A stretch of DNA of 64,000 nt from Gluconobacter thailandicus F149-1 = NBRC 100600 (GCF_000964465.1 NZ_BANH01000028.1:1-64000), one strand, 5' to 3'; shown: positions 9,797 to 20,059, numbered from the stretch's first letter. Notes: generated by a model not told the origin, from the letters alone. A program made the numbers and translations.

Positions 9797-9947
9797 ACCC
9801 TCGGGACGACCGCAAACGACAGAGACAGTTCGTCGAAATTACAATATTGTAAGCCTTTCCGGTTTTTTGCTTTTGGATTTGTGCTCCAGTTTACGATACA
9901 GCTTTGCTCCCGTTTTTAAGCTTCTGGTCTGTGAGCACGTTTCCTTT

Positions 9948-11846
9948 ATGTCCACTCCTTTCCGCTCTGGTGCGTTTCGCCTTTCCCCTTCCGATTATCG
10001 CGCCCTCACAGACACAGCGCGCCAGAACCCGGAAGCTTACTGGCAAACACAGGGCACGAGACTGGAATGGGTGAACGCGCCCTCCTCAGCGCAGGATACC
10101 GGAAACGGCTGGTTCGCCGATGGCACACTGAACGCCAGTGTAAACTGTCTGGACCGCCATCTTGAGACCAGAGGCGATCAGACGGCCCTGATCTGGCGGG
10201 CGGAAGAAGCCGATCATGTTGTTCGCCTGACATACCGTGACCTGCATGCGCGCGTCTGCCAGATGGCCAATGTCCTGCGTGCCCATGGTATCTCTCGCGG
10301 AGACAGGGTTGCCATTCACCTTCCTACCGTCCTCGAAGGTGTGATCGGCATGCTGGCCTGCGCCCGGCTGGGTGCCATTCATGTTGTTCTGTTTGGCGGA
10401 TTTTCTCCGGAAGCCATTGCAGATCGACTGGCCGATAGCGGCACGGCACTGGTCATTACTGCCAATGTCGGGCGTCGTGGTGCAAAACGCATTCCTTTCA
10501 AGACCACCATGGACTCTGCTCTGAGCCTGCGGCCTGAGACCCTGTTTGTCCGCAGCGTTCTGGTTGTCAGTGTAACGGATGAACCAGTTCCCATGCAGGC
10601 GGGTCGCGACGAAATGCTGACCCCGCTTCTGGAAAAGGCCGAGGCCTCCTGCCCTGCCGAAACCATGGCCTCTACGGACCCATTATTTCTGCTTTATACG
10701 TCGGGCAGCACCGGGAAACCCAAAGGCATTGTGCACGGAACGGGTGGCTACCTGACATGGGCCTCCTATACGCATGAACTGGTTTTTGACCATCAGCCGG
10801 GCGATGTCTTCTGGTGCACAGCAGATATTGGCTGGATTACAGGCCATAGCTACGTCGTTTACGGCCCGCTTTCGAACGGTGGCACCATTCTTCTGTTTGA
10901 GGGCATGCCGTCTCACCCGGGTCCTGGTCGTTGGTGGGAAGTTATTCAGTCCCACAAGGTTACGACATTCTACACGTCCCCAACGGCCATCCGTGCCCTG
11001 ATGCGGGAAGGCAATGAGCTCCCACGTCAGTATGACCTGACGTCCCTGCGTGTTCTGGGAACTGTCGGCGAGCCAATCAGTCAGGAAGCCTGGTCCTGGT
11101 TTGATGACGTGATTGGCGGTGGCCGATGTGCATTTGTCGACACATGGTGGCAGACCGAGAGCGGCGGCATCATGATTTCCCCTGTGCCAGGTGCCGTAAA
11201 GGAAAAGCCGGCGTCTGCCACCCTTCCCCTACCGGGCGTTCATCCTGTGCTTCTGGATGACAAGGGGCAGGTTCTTGACGGCGCAACAGAAGGTGTTCTG
11301 TGCCTGGATGGGTCCTGGCCAGGTCGCGCACTGACGATCTGGAACGACGATACGCTCTTTCAGACAACCTACCTGCGCCCCTACCCGGGCCATTACTTCA
11401 CGGGTGACGGCGCCCGACGGGATGAAGACGGGTATTACTGGATCACCGGGCGCGTCGATGACGTGATCAACGTATCTGGTCATCGTATCGGATCCGCCGA
11501 AATTGAAGATGCCCTCGCCGCCGAGCACGCCATTGTTGAAAGCGCGGCCATTGGCATCCCACATGACCTGAAGGGCCAGGGGATCGTCGTGTACGCTGTT
11601 GCCCGCGATCCGTCTCATCCCGAACTGGAAATGCTTGCGGTCCGCGCCATCACAGCCAAGGTCGGACGCTACGCGGCACCGGAAAAAGTCTACATCGTAC
11701 CGGATCTTCCAAAAACCCGTTCGGGGAAAAACGTGCGCCGCCTGATGCGCAAGATTGCCTGCGGAGAAACAGACGGGCTGGGTGATCTGTCCACGCTCGC
11801 AGACCCCGAAATTGTGGACGTTCTGATCCGCATCGTGCAGGGCTGA
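9948..11846 (+). CDS. acsA: Acetyl-CoA synthetase (AMP-forming)
   Basis: Activates acetate to acetyl-CoA via acetyl-AMP; cytosolic. 632 aa from the ATG at 9948 (27 extra residues are possible from 9867). Motifs in order: P-loop-like YTSGSTGKPKGIVHG (about 249), DTWWQTESGG (about 397) whose tryptophan limits the acyl pocket to acetate, TGDGARRDEDGYYWITGRVDD (about 485), and the C-terminal PKTRSGKNVRR with the regulatory, acetylatable lysine. In acetic acid bacteria this enzyme serves acetate reuse after ethanol oxidation. Propionyl-CoA synthetase is the main alternative but less likely given the pocket motif. Confidence 0.88.
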   Translation: MSTPFRSGAFRLSPSDYRALTDTARQNPEAYWQTQGTRLEWVNAPSSAQDTGNGWFADGTLNASVNCLDRHLETRGDQTALIWRAEEADHVVRLTYRDLHARVCQMANVLRAHGISRGDRVAIHLPTVLEGVIGMLACARLGAIHVVLFGGFSPEAIADRLADSGTALVITANVGRRGAKRIPFKTTMDSALSLRPETLFVRSVLVVSVTDEPVPMQAGRDEMLTPLLEKAEASCPAETMASTDPLFLLYTSGSTGKPKGIVHGTGGYLTWASYTHELVFDHQPGDVFWCTADIGWITGHSYVVYGPLSNGGTILLFEGMPSHPGPGRWWEVIQSHKVTTFYTSPTAIRALMREGNELPRQYDLTSLRVLGTVGEPISQEAWSWFDDVIGGGRCAFVDTWWQTESGGIMISPVPGAVKEKPASATLPLPGVHPVLLDDKGQVLDGATEGVLCLDGSWPGRALTIWNDDTLFQTTYLRPYPGHYFTGDGARRDEDGYYWITGRVDDVINVSGHRIGSAEIEDALAAEHAIVESAAIGIPHDLKGQGIVVYAVARDPSHPELEMLAVRAITAKVGRYAAPEKVYIVPDLPKTRSGKNVRRLMRKIACGETDGLGDLSTLADPEIVDVLIRIVQG

Positions 11847-11906
11847 CTGATGAAACCTGCCGGATTTTGGTCCAGGATCTGACGAGGTATCCGAAAGGCG
11901 AATAAT

Positions 11907-13574
11907 ATGGGGCAGTCCTGGCGCAGAGTTCTTCCTGCCACCTGGCGGAGCGACATTCTCGCCGGACTATCTCTTGCCTTTACCAATATTCCGCAGGTCC
12001 TGGGTTACGCCCGGATAGCGGCCATGCCAGCAGTGACAGGTCTCTATACTGTTCTGCTTCCGCTGGCGGGTTTTGCACTCTTCGGATCATCCAAACACTT
12101 GGTTGTTGCTGCTGATTCTGCCACAGCGGCTATCCTTTCAGGCTCCCTCAGCGCCTTGGCCCCGCTTGGAAGTGCTCATTATATAACGCTTGTCAGCGCG
12201 ACGACGCTGATTGTGGCGGGGCTGCTCCTTGTCGCGCGCCTGTTCCGGCTTGGCTTCCTGGCAGATTTTCTTTCCCGAACAGTGCTAATTGGCTTCATGA
12301 CGGGTGTGGGGCTCCAGATCATGATCGCCATGCTTCATGAACTCATTGGCGTTCAAACTGATGCCCACAATCCCATTCTCCAGCTTGCACAAACCGTTGC
12401 CAACCTACATCACGCCAATGGCGTTTCAGCATGCCTTGCAGCAGGAACAGTAGGCGTCATACTGCTTCTCAACCATTTCTGTTCGCGCTTTCCCACCGCA
12501 TTGTGCGTGGTCGTCGGAAGCATAGTCCTGAGCAAATATATAGGGCTTTCGCGCTTTGGCGTCTCTACTCTCGGGCCTGTCAGTGGGGGCCTTCCTCATG
12601 TCCGGCTTCCGGTCATTGGGTAAAATGAATTCGCCTCTCTTCTTCCGGTCGCAGCATCGTGTGTTTTCGTGATCATCACGCAGAGTGCTGCAACCTCTCG
12701 CTCTTTCGCGACACGTTTCAACGAAGCGCTCAACGAAAACCGGGATCTGGAAGGTTTGTGGATCGCCAATGCGGCGGCGGCACTCAGCGGAACATTCACA
12801 GTCAATGGCAGCCCCACACAGACAGCCATGGCTGTTCGCTCCGGTGCCCGCAGTCAGATTGCGCAACTGACTTTCGTAATCGTTACCCTACTTGTTCTGC
12901 TCTTTTTCACTGGACCGTTGCAGTATCTTCCACAGTGCGTTCTGGCAGCGATTGTTTTCACTGTGGCCATCGGCATGGTCGAAATCCGTGCGCTGCTGGC
13001 TATCCGCCGCGAAAGCCCCGGAGAATTCTGGCTCGCGCTTACAACGGCGGTCATTGTTCTGGCCGCCGGAGTTGAGCAAGGCATTCTTATGGCCATTGCC
13101 CTTTCGCTCTTTCGCCATGTCCGCCATAGCTACGCTCCTCATACGGCGGTTCTTCAGCCTTTCGGAGCAACGGGAGCCCTTGAATCTGTTCCAGCCCATG
13201 GAGGCCTCGAAACCCAGCCTGGTCTCATCATCTTTCGCTTCTGTGCAGACCTGTTTTATGCGAACTCGGCCCGGTTCAGTCGGGACGTTATCACCCTCCT
13301 GAATGATGCCCCTCATCCCGTTCGATGTATTGTGGTAGAGTGTAGTCCGATCACGGATATTGATTATTCGGCTGCGGAGGACCTGCGTGCCCTCCTCAAA
13401 AGTCTCAAACAACGGGGAGTCAGGATGTTTTTCGGGCGCGTCAGTCCTGAGCTGAAAGCAGACATGAACCGCCATCGGCTTGTAGGCGCGATTGGCGCTG
13501 AGAACCTGTTTGAAGAACTCCACACCGCTCTGGCTGCCGCCAGACAGTCCATCCAGACTGCTGCAACGCCATGA
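11907..13574 (+). pseudogene. SulP-family anion transporter, interrupted by an in-frame TAA
   Basis: Two ORFs in the same frame make one complete SulP protein of 555 codons. The N-terminal part (11907-12623) holds the first transmembrane helices and the family opening DILAGLSLAFTNIPQVLGYA. After the TAA at 12621-12623 the frame continues directly with NEFASLLPVAAS, the helix TQSAATSRSFATRFNE and the rest of the membrane domain. A C-terminal STAS domain follows (PITDIDYSAAEDLRALL). No indel is needed: one base change such as CAA to TAA explains the break. A GTG at 12669 could restart only half a transporter. Its 3' end overlaps the tetR start. Substrate (sulfate, bicarbonate or other anion) unknown. 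Confidence 0.85.
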
Positions 13575-14209
13575 TGGACGGGCAGCAGGATGACAAAAAA
13601 GACCTTACCCGCCGCCAAAGCAAGAAAGACCGTACGGCCACAGCTCTAGCGTGGGAAGCCTTGCGGCTGTTCTCAACGCAGGGATACGAGGAGACATCCG
13701 TCGAGCAGATTGCTGAAGCCGCCAATGTCTCGCGTCGGACCCTGTTTCGCTATTTTTCAGGGAAAGGCGATATCATCCTCGCCTGGACCAGTGAAATGAC
13801 AGAGGCGCTGAAGAACGCAATCGCTTCAGCCAGCCCGGATGCTTCTCTTCAGGACATGGTGCTGCTGGCACTTCTGCCCGTGGTGCATCGTATTACAGCG
13901 AACAGAGAGTATGCTTACGCTCTGGTCCAGCTCCTGGAGCTTGAGTCGGCATTACGCAGCGTCAGTTTGCAGAAATATGAAGAATGGGAGGAAGCGCTGG
14001 CCAAAGCTTTGATGGCACGCCTTCCTCCCACCGATATGCCCTCTCTTGCCGCGCGGTTGATTGCCCGCACGGCCATCGCAACATATCGGACGGCAGTTGA
14101 TGAATGGATGAAAACGGAAGGCAATGCAGATCTTGAAGGTCTGCTTCGTCGCGCCTTTACCTTCCATCCCCTTCTCTGGATGGAAGACAGCCCTCTCAGC
14201 CTCGGCTGA
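13571..14209 (+). CDS. TetR/AcrR-family transcriptional regulator
   Basis: 212-aa regulator. The N-terminal helix-turn-helix spans about residues 20-66 and includes RLFSTQGYEETSVEQIAEAA followed by NVSRRTLFRYF, a very typical TetR DNA-binding region. The C-terminal ligand domain is not informative. The first ATG overlaps the stop of the sulP pseudogene by 4 nt, so it is co-transcribed with that gene and may regulate it. A hairpin containing its stop codon separates it from the convergent receptor gene. Confidence 0.85.
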   Translation: MMDGQQDDKKDLTRRQSKKDRTATALAWEALRLFSTQGYEETSVEQIAEAANVSRRTLFRYFSGKGDIILAWTSEMTEALKNAIASASPDASLQDMVLLALLPVVHRITANREYAYALVQLLELESALRSVSLQKYEEWEEALAKALMARLPPTDMPSLAARLIARTAIATYRTAVDEWMKTEGNADLEGLLRRAFTFHPLLWMEDSPLSLG

Positions 14210-14216
14210 AAGGGCT
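14189..14216. terminator. Hairpin between convergent tetR and receptor genes
   Basis: Arms of 13 nt (14189-14201 and 14204-14216) pair with one mismatch around a 2-nt loop. The stop codon of tetR lies inside it. There is no strong T run on either side, so it may be a Rho-assisted or weak bidirectional terminator. Confidence 0.5.
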
Positions 14217-14224
14217 CATGCGGC

Positions 14225-16420
14225 TCAGAGATCCAGTTCGATGGAGAAGTGGTAGGTTCTTGGCAAACCCGCCACTGCGGAGTTAGTGGCCGTACCGCCA
14301 CCATTGATGCTGGAGGGGTAGACAGATGCCCAGTAGTTCTGGTTCGTCACATTATTGACCCCGAAGCGGAAGACCAGTGGCTGCTGATAAACATGCGTTG
14401 CGTAACGGGCACCCAGGTCAAGCGTCACATAAGATGGCGCGAAGGTGGTGTTATAAACATTCGCCGCACGACGGCCCATGTAATGAACATTCGCATTCAC
14501 CGCTCCGCCCTTCAGGAAGGGCAGACGGTAATCGAGCAGAACATTCGCCATCAGCGGTGGTACGCCCACGACCTGTTTGTAGGACGTCTTCGCCACCCCT
14601 GTGTTCAGAAGCTGTGCATCAAGCCATGTCATACCGCCAAGAACACTCAGGCTTTCCGTGATGTTTCCAGAAGCCTGGAACTCGACACCATAGTTCCGCT
14701 GTATGCCGTAATTCGCATAAACATTGGTCACAGGATCCGTATAGCCAAACGGCCGAGCCATGCGGAACCCGGCAACATTCAGCTGAAGCCGTTTTGCGAC
14801 AAGGATCTTGTAGCCAACCTCATATTCTTCTGAACGCAGCGGTGCCGTAACTTCGTTTACATTGACAGCCCCAGATGGAGCCGTCGTTCCCGCCTGCAGA
14901 GAACGGCCCCATGTGAAATAGACCGTCTGATTGGAGGCTGGCTTGTAAAGCAGGCTCGTCATCGGACTGAAGGCCGCAGAACGGCTATAGGTCGATGTTT
15001 TGACAGCGCCTTTGGAATAGTTGTTTGTGCTCAGCCAGCTCCAGGCCAATGTGCCCATGATGGACCAGTGCTTGCCAAGGGAAATCGTATCGCCCGCCAG
15101 CAGGGACTGCGTCATGGTATCTGCAGACTTGTAACGCCCGGAATAATAAGGCTGGGCGCTCGAAACGGTCTGCGGATTGCCGATCGTGGCCTGCCCCAGG
15201 GTAATATTTCCTGTAGAGGATGTCGGGTTGTAATTCCCCATAACATAGCCGTTTGTCCCAACCTCGATCTGATGCTTCAATGGCCCGGTATGGAACACGC
15301 CATTCAGGTAGGCCATGTTGCTGCCCGAGACGAAATCGTTCGCCGTTGTGGCTGCCGAAATCGTCTGGCTGTAACGACCGGCAGAATTGAGCAACTGATT
15401 ACCAACACTGAAGACGTTTCTGCCTGCATTTTCCCACATGCCGCCCAGCTTCAGGCTCCATTCATCATTGAAGTGATGAATGATCTTCATCAGAGCTGTG
15501 TCGGTTTCCATATTGTAGCCAGCTTGCTTCTGGCCGTAGCCCTTCTGGCTCAGGTCCGGCGCATCAGGCAGCTGAATAGCGGTGCTGTACGAAAAGCCAC
15601 CCGGATATCCGCGCTGGGCGTAAGTGTACTGGCTGGCATCAATCTGGATGACGGTTTTGGGTGAAATGTGAATGTCGAAGTCACCACTCACCAGATTTCG
15701 GCGCATATGGGAATCTGCAACATACCCTTCACCATTCTGGTTCAGCAGGTTCAGGCGATATCCAAACCACTTGTTGTGTCCGACACGCCCTGAGACATCC
15801 ACGCTCTCCATCGGCGCACCATTTGAATCTACACCGACGACAAAGCGCTCGGTCTGGCGATCCGTCGGGCGCTTCAGGGTAAAATCAAACGTGCCTGCTG
15901 GATTTTGCGGCCCATAGACAGCACCTGCAAGACCATTGAGAACCTGCAGACTATCAAACTGCTCGGCAGCATAAGGCGTGGTGATGACCATGTTGAGGCC
16001 ATCCATCCGGGAGTTGGCGATCACATCCCCTTCAAACCCACGGGACTGCGGTCGGCTGGTGTTTGGATCTCCACGCATCTCAAGCTGGGCAGATGGTACA
16101 AAAGCAATGAGATCGTTGATGTTTCTGGATTGCTGATTGACCAGGACGTCATGGGGCACCACCATCACGGACATCGGCGTATCCAGAATGGAACGGCTTC
16201 CAAGAGGGCCGAGGGCAGCCTCCTTCGTCCGGTAATCTGCAACCGTTCCGCTTCCACTCCGACGGTGAACCGTAATCTGCTCAGCTTTGGGCGCACTCAC
16301 GGCTTTTCTTGAAGATGACGGATGTTTCGCAGCATCTGTCTGGGTCTCCGCAGCGTATACCGAGACGCTGCTCATGACTGAGCCAGCCAGAAGACACATC
16401 GCAAGCCGCGAGATTTTCAT
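14225..16420 (-). CDS. TonB-dependent siderophore-type receptor
   Basis: 731-aa outer-membrane receptor. Signal peptide MKISRLAMCLLAGSVMSSVS then VYAAE. The plug domain (about 60-200) includes SRSILDTPMSVMVVPHDVL, NINDLIAFVPSA and NGLAGAVYGPQNPAGTFDF. The long beta-barrel ends with SIELDL, a typical barrel terminus with an odd C-terminal Leu rather than Phe. The start at 16420 is preferred over the upstream in-frame ATG at 16552 because AGGA sits 7 nt before it and the signal peptide begins there. A perfect 7-1-7 inverted repeat lies 50 nt upstream (16470-16484); I see no Fur-like box. Ligand unknown. Confidence 0.88.
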   Translation of the reverse strand: MKISRLAMCLLAGSVMSSVSVYAAETQTDAAKHPSSSRKAVSAPKAEQITVHRRSGSGTVADYRTKEAALGPLGSRSILDTPMSVMVVPHDVLVNQQSRNINDLIAFVPSAQLEMRGDPNTSRPQSRGFEGDVIANSRMDGLNMVITTPYAAEQFDSLQVLNGLAGAVYGPQNPAGTFDFTLKRPTDRQTERFVVGVDSNGAPMESVDVSGRVGHNKWFGYRLNLLNQNGEGYVADSHMRRNLVSGDFDIHISPKTVIQIDASQYTYAQRGYPGGFSYSTAIQLPDAPDLSQKGYGQKQAGYNMETDTALMKIIHHFNDEWSLKLGGMWENAGRNVFSVGNQLLNSAGRYSQTISAATTANDFVSGSNMAYLNGVFHTGPLKHQIEVGTNGYVMGNYNPTSSTGNITLGQATIGNPQTVSSAQPYYSGRYKSADTMTQSLLAGDTISLGKHWSIMGTLAWSWLSTNNYSKGAVKTSTYSRSAAFSPMTSLLYKPASNQTVYFTWGRSLQAGTTAPSGAVNVNEVTAPLRSEEYEVGYKILVAKRLQLNVAGFRMARPFGYTDPVTNVYANYGIQRNYGVEFQASGNITESLSVLGGMTWLDAQLLNTGVAKTSYKQVVGVPPLMANVLLDYRLPFLKGGAVNANVHYMGRRAANVYNTTFAPSYVTLDLGARYATHVYQQPLVFRFGVNNVTNQNYWASVYPSSINGGGTATNSAVAGLPRTYHFSIELDL

Positions 16421-16469
16421 TCCATTATCCTGTATGCTGTCTTTCAGATTCTGTGGGCTTTCTATATTT

Positions 16470-16484
16470 TGGCACTGAGTGCCA
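16470..16484. promoter_or_regulatory. Perfect 7-1-7 inverted repeat, candidate operator
   Basis: TGGCACT-G-AGTGCCA is an exact dyad 50 nt upstream of the receptor start and ~220 nt upstream of the RcnB-like gene. A further TGGCAC half-site occurs near 16547. It does not look like the Fur-type TGATAAT dyads elsewhere in the window, so a different regulator is implied. The regulator is unknown. Confidence 0.45.
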
Positions 16485-16702
16485 CAATTTATATAAGCTT
16501 CGTTTTCGCGTGGAAGTGCAATTTTCCGGGCCGAGTGTTTCCAAACTGGCACAGTCTGACCTGAATTTTTGTTACAATCCGAGATTTTCCCTCAGGGGAT
16601 ACGCCATATTACTGCCACGCTGGACCCGTCATATTTCTCTCAAGACCATGTTCGGACAAGTGGTTCTGCCCCTCCCCGAACCATGTTGAGAAAGGCAGTT
16701 TT

Positions 16703-17206
16703 ATGCGTAAAAAAATTATTGCTGGCACTTTGATGAGCTGCATGCTGGCAATCACGATGAACCCGGCTTCCGCCGACCCGCGCGACGGCGGTCCAGGTGG
16801 ACGTGGTGGCCCGGGTGTACAAGACGGGCCGGGTAATCAAGGTGGCCCGGGCGGACAAGGCAGGCCAGGTAATCAAGGTGGGCCGGGCGGCTTTCAGAAC
16901 CGTGGCGGCTACAACGGTGGTCCAAACTCATTCGATCGCAACCGGGTGTGGCGCAAGGGTGAACGCTACACGGGACCACGGAACAACGGATGGATTGTCA
17001 ACAACTGGCGCGGTCGCCCAGGTCTTTGGCAGCCGCCTCGTGGTTACTACTGGATGCAGTACGGAAACCAGTATCTGCTGACGGCTGTTACAACCGGCCT
17101 TATCGCAGGTGTTGTGGGTGGAATGGTTGCCAGTCCCCAGCCAGTGGCTCCGGGGTATCAGCCAGTTCCTCCCCCGCCGCCGCCGCCTGGCCCCGGCCCT
17201 TACTGA
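16703..17206 (+). CDS. RcnB-family periplasmic protein with Gly/Pro repeats
   Basis: 167 aa with signal peptide (MRKKIIAGTLMSCMLAITMN, then PASADP). Residues ~28-75 are a low-complexity run of GGPG/NQGG units. The RcnB-like domain follows (about 80-140): VWRKGERY, NNWRGRPGLWQPPRGYYWMQ, YLLTAVTTGLIAGVV. The tail is QPVPPPPPPPGPGPY. RcnB-family proteins are periplasmic and linked to nickel/cobalt homeostasis in E. coli; many alphaproteobacterial members are of unknown role, so metal function is only an inference. GAGAAAGG precedes the ATG. A rho-independent terminator follows directly. Confidence 0.75.
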   Translation: MRKKIIAGTLMSCMLAITMNPASADPRDGGPGGRGGPGVQDGPGNQGGPGGQGRPGNQGGPGGFQNRGGYNGGPNSFDRNRVWRKGERYTGPRNNGWIVNNWRGRPGLWQPPRGYYWMQYGNQYLLTAVTTGLIAGVVGGMVASPQPVAPGYQPVPPPPPPPGPGPY

Positions 17207-17216
17207 AGCACAAACA

Positions 17217-17246
17217 GGCTCGGGTGAATATTGACCCGAGCCTTTT
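17217..17246 (+). terminator. Rho-independent terminator of the RcnB-like gene
   Basis: Perfect 9-bp stem GGCTCGGGT / ACCCGAGCC (17217-17225 and 17234-17242), 8-nt loop, followed by TTTT. It sits 10 nt after the stop codon. Confidence 0.85.
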
Positions 17247-17396
17247 CTTATCTATCGACGATATTATTTTCAGACGTCTGGATTTCGACCGCTTGCACGG
17301 TCTTCCCCCCCACCCACCTCCGATAAAAGAATATTTTAGATGCGCCAGACGAATGATCTGGATATGTGCATCTGATGTTTTCAGGAAGGGGTCTTT

Positions 17397-17726
17397 ATGC
17401 CGCTCTCACCTAACTCCAAGGACTGGTTAGGCTTGGCCTCGGCCCTCGTTCTTGTTGCGGCTTTGAGCTTATTCGGCTGGCTGGGTTGGGAGAAAGTCTC
17501 GGGCGATGATTCCATCACGCATGTCGCGATTGCCAAGGTCATCAGTGTCGAAAAAATCACCGGGGATAGTGATGATCCTGTCTCATACAAGGTAACCTAT
17601 GATCTCCACGGCCATCCCTTGAGTAACTATTTTTCTGCCGAATGGTACGAGAATCACAAGACAAGAAAGCACTTCCTGATTACCTATCGCATGGCCAACG
17701 GATACCACATCGACAGCGTTCGATAA
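17397..17726 (+). CDS. Hypothetical single-pass membrane protein
   Basis: 109 aa with one N-terminal hydrophobic segment (about residues 10-30, LGLASALVLVAALSLFGWLG) and a small extracytoplasmic domain containing AKVISVEKITGDSDDPVSY and NYFSAEWYENHKTRK. A good ribosome site (AGGAAGGGG) precedes the ATG, and a terminator follows. I do not recognise the family; the domain looks like a small beta-rich fold of the DUF3592 kind, which is a guess. Alone between the RcnB-like gene and the convergent glutathione transferase. Confidence 0.65.
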   Translation: MPLSPNSKDWLGLASALVLVAALSLFGWLGWEKVSGDDSITHVAIAKVISVEKITGDSDDPVSYKVTYDLHGHPLSNYFSAEWYENHKTRKHFLITYRMANGYHIDSVR

Positions 17727-17747
17727 GCCTCGCCTGCTCTGCGTAGA

Positions 17748-17773
17748 AAGCCGGGCCAACAAAGACCCGGCTT
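17748..17773. terminator. Terminator between convergent genes
   Basis: Perfect 8-bp stem AAGCCGGG / CCCGGCTT (17748-17755, 17766-17773) with a 10-nt loop, followed by a short GACCGTTTT tract on the plus strand. It lies between the small membrane protein and the convergent glutathione transferase. Confidence 0.7.
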
Positions 17774-17787
17774 GACCGTTTTGTAGC

Positions 17788-18432
<645 letters not shown>

Positions 18433-18451
18433 TTATTCAAAGAGTGAAAGA

Positions 18452-18471
18452 CGAGAGGCCGCGGCCTCTCG
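18452..18471 (-). terminator. Perfect 20-bp palindrome downstream of yceI
   Basis: CGAGAGGCCG / CGGCCTCTCG is an exact palindrome. Read on the minus strand it lies 20 nt beyond the yceI stop and is followed by a pyrimidine-rich TCTTTCACTCTTT, which fits a terminator. Confidence 0.6.
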
Positions 18472-18490
18472 CCTTCCCTCACCTGAACGC

Positions 18491-19093
18491 TTACGGCTGC
18501 TTTTCGAATGCACCTGCAATTGTCAGGTTCACGTCATCGCTGACATAAGGCACGTACTTCTTCACCCCGAAGTCGCTGCGATGGATTGTCCCTGTGGCCT
18601 GAAAACCTACCGTGTAGGCCTTATCCATCGGGTTCACGCCAGCACCGACGAAATGCACATGCAACACGACCGGCTTGGTCACACCATGAAGTGTAAGGTT
18701 GCCGCTCACAACAGCGTCTTCCGCACCGGCCGGAGAAACCTCTGTCGAGACAAATGTCGCCTCAGGATACTTTGTGGCATCAAACCATTCATTGTTCTTC
18801 AGTTCATCTGTCAGGACTGTGCTGGACGTCGCAACGCTGGAAACTGGAATGGTCACTGACAGCTTTGACGCTGACGGATGAGCAGCATCAAGCTTCAGGC
18901 TGCCGCTGACGTTTGAAAACTGTCCCGAATAATACGTAAAGCCAAAATGCAGAACGGAAAAATTGACCTGGGTATGGCCGGCCTCAACCTTGTAAGTACC
19001 GGATTTAACGTCTGCCGGAGCCGCCGCAAGGGCGCTGGTGGCGGCAAGCGTAAGCGAAAGAGCAGCGACGGCGCCGGAGAGAATTGTCTTCAT
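18491..19093 (-). CDS. YceI-family periplasmic protein
   Basis: 200 aa with a signal peptide (ALSLTLAATSALAAAPADV). YceI-type lipocalin-like beta-barrel: YKVEAGHTQVNFSVLHFGF, VSGSLKLDAAHPSASKLSV, DELKNNEWFDATKYPEATFV, LTLHGVTKPVVL. The fold binds isoprenoid lipids such as polyprenols or quinones in characterised members; induction by acid or base is known for E. coli YceI. It follows the dioxygenase gene by 41 nt on the same strand, so probably one operon with it. Confidence 0.9.
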   Translation of the reverse strand: MKTILSGAVAALSLTLAATSALAAAPADVKSGTYKVEAGHTQVNFSVLHFGFTYYSGQFSNVSGSLKLDAAHPSASKLSVTIPVSSVATSSTVLTDELKNNEWFDATKYPEATFVSTEVSPAGAEDAVVSGNLTLHGVTKPVVLHVHFVGAGVNPMDKAYTVGFQATGTIHRSDFGVKKYVPYVSDDVNLTIAGAFEKQP

Positions 19094-19133
19094 GACAAAG
19101 TCCTTTTCTGAACGTTAAAAAAAGAAAATGGTG

Positions 19134-19958
19134 TCAGCCGAAACGGAAGCCGGACAACGTTTTTCCCATGATGGTATCACTGTAATCCCGAGAACCAGGA
19201 TCAGTTCCCGCAGCCCCGGCAACAAACATCAATGGCATCAGATGGTCTGCTTCCGGATGACACGCCTTCGCGCAGGGAGCATCTTGCCAGGAGGCCAGCA
19301 GGGAAGCACGCTGCGAGGGCGCAGCCTCGACGGCCTGGGTCAGCCAGTTGTCGAACTGTATCGCATGATGGGCCGCTTCGGCATCAGGCCGCAGAAAGCG
19401 GCGCAGGTTATGATAAGACATGCCAGCCCCGACCAGCAGGACATTTTGATCCCGCAGGGGCTCGAGTGCTCTGCCAATATTCATGACCTGGTCTGCTGAA
19501 GCATGATGCGGCAGAGACAGTTCAACGACAGGGATGTCCGCTTCCGGGAAAGCCAGCATGAATGGAATGAACACACCGTGGTCGAAACCGCGCTGATCAT
19601 CTTCATCACCGGCAATACCGGCCTCTTCCAGAAGATGCCGAACCTGACGTGCCAGATCCCGGGATCCAGGAGCGGGATACTGGAGTGCGTAGGTATGTTC
19701 CGGGAAGCCGTAATAATCGTAAATCAGTGAAGGCGTTTCACCGGATGTTACGGTAGGGCGATCAGTTTCCCAATGTCCGGACATGACGACAATTGCCGAG
19801 GGGCGGCGTGGCAAGGTACTCCCGATGCCACGCAGGTGCTCTTCCATACGATCCCAGACGGGAGACCATCCCATGAAAAAGCATGGGCCGCCGCCATGAG
19901 GCATGAAAATCACGGGCTGCCGTTTCCCATCGACTTTCTTCGCTGAAATGTCTGTCAT
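19134..19958 (-). CDS. DODA-type extradiol ring-cleavage dioxygenase (YgiD-like)
   Basis: 274-aa metal-dependent dioxygenase family (4,5-DOPA dioxygenase, LigB-like fold). Likely metal/catalytic histidines: PHGGGPC (about residue 20), MSGHWE (about 60), FDHGVFIP (about 125) and HPEADHLMPL (about 235). Characterised relatives cleave catechol rings such as DOPA; the natural substrate here is unknown. A lysR-type gene is divergent 100 nt upstream and is the obvious candidate regulator. yceI lies downstream. Confidence 0.85.
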   Translation of the reverse strand: MTDISAKKVDGKRQPVIFMPHGGGPCFFMGWSPVWDRMEEHLRGIGSTLPRRPSAIVVMSGHWETDRPTVTSGETPSLIYDYYGFPEHTYALQYPAPGSRDLARQVRHLLEEAGIAGDEDDQRGFDHGVFIPFMLAFPEADIPVVELSLPHHASADQVMNIGRALEPLRDQNVLLVGAGMSYHNLRRFLRPDAEAAHHAIQFDNWLTQAVEAAPSQRASLLASWQDAPCAKACHPEADHLMPLMFVAGAAGTDPGSRDYSDTIMGKTLSGFRFG

Positions 19959-20059
19959 CAGAAGCTACCTCCCTTCATCTATTGAAAGGCAGATTGTCAT
20001 CGAACCGGCATGACGATAATCCTGACTTCAGGAAAGTCATTTAACACCTGGAGTGTGAG

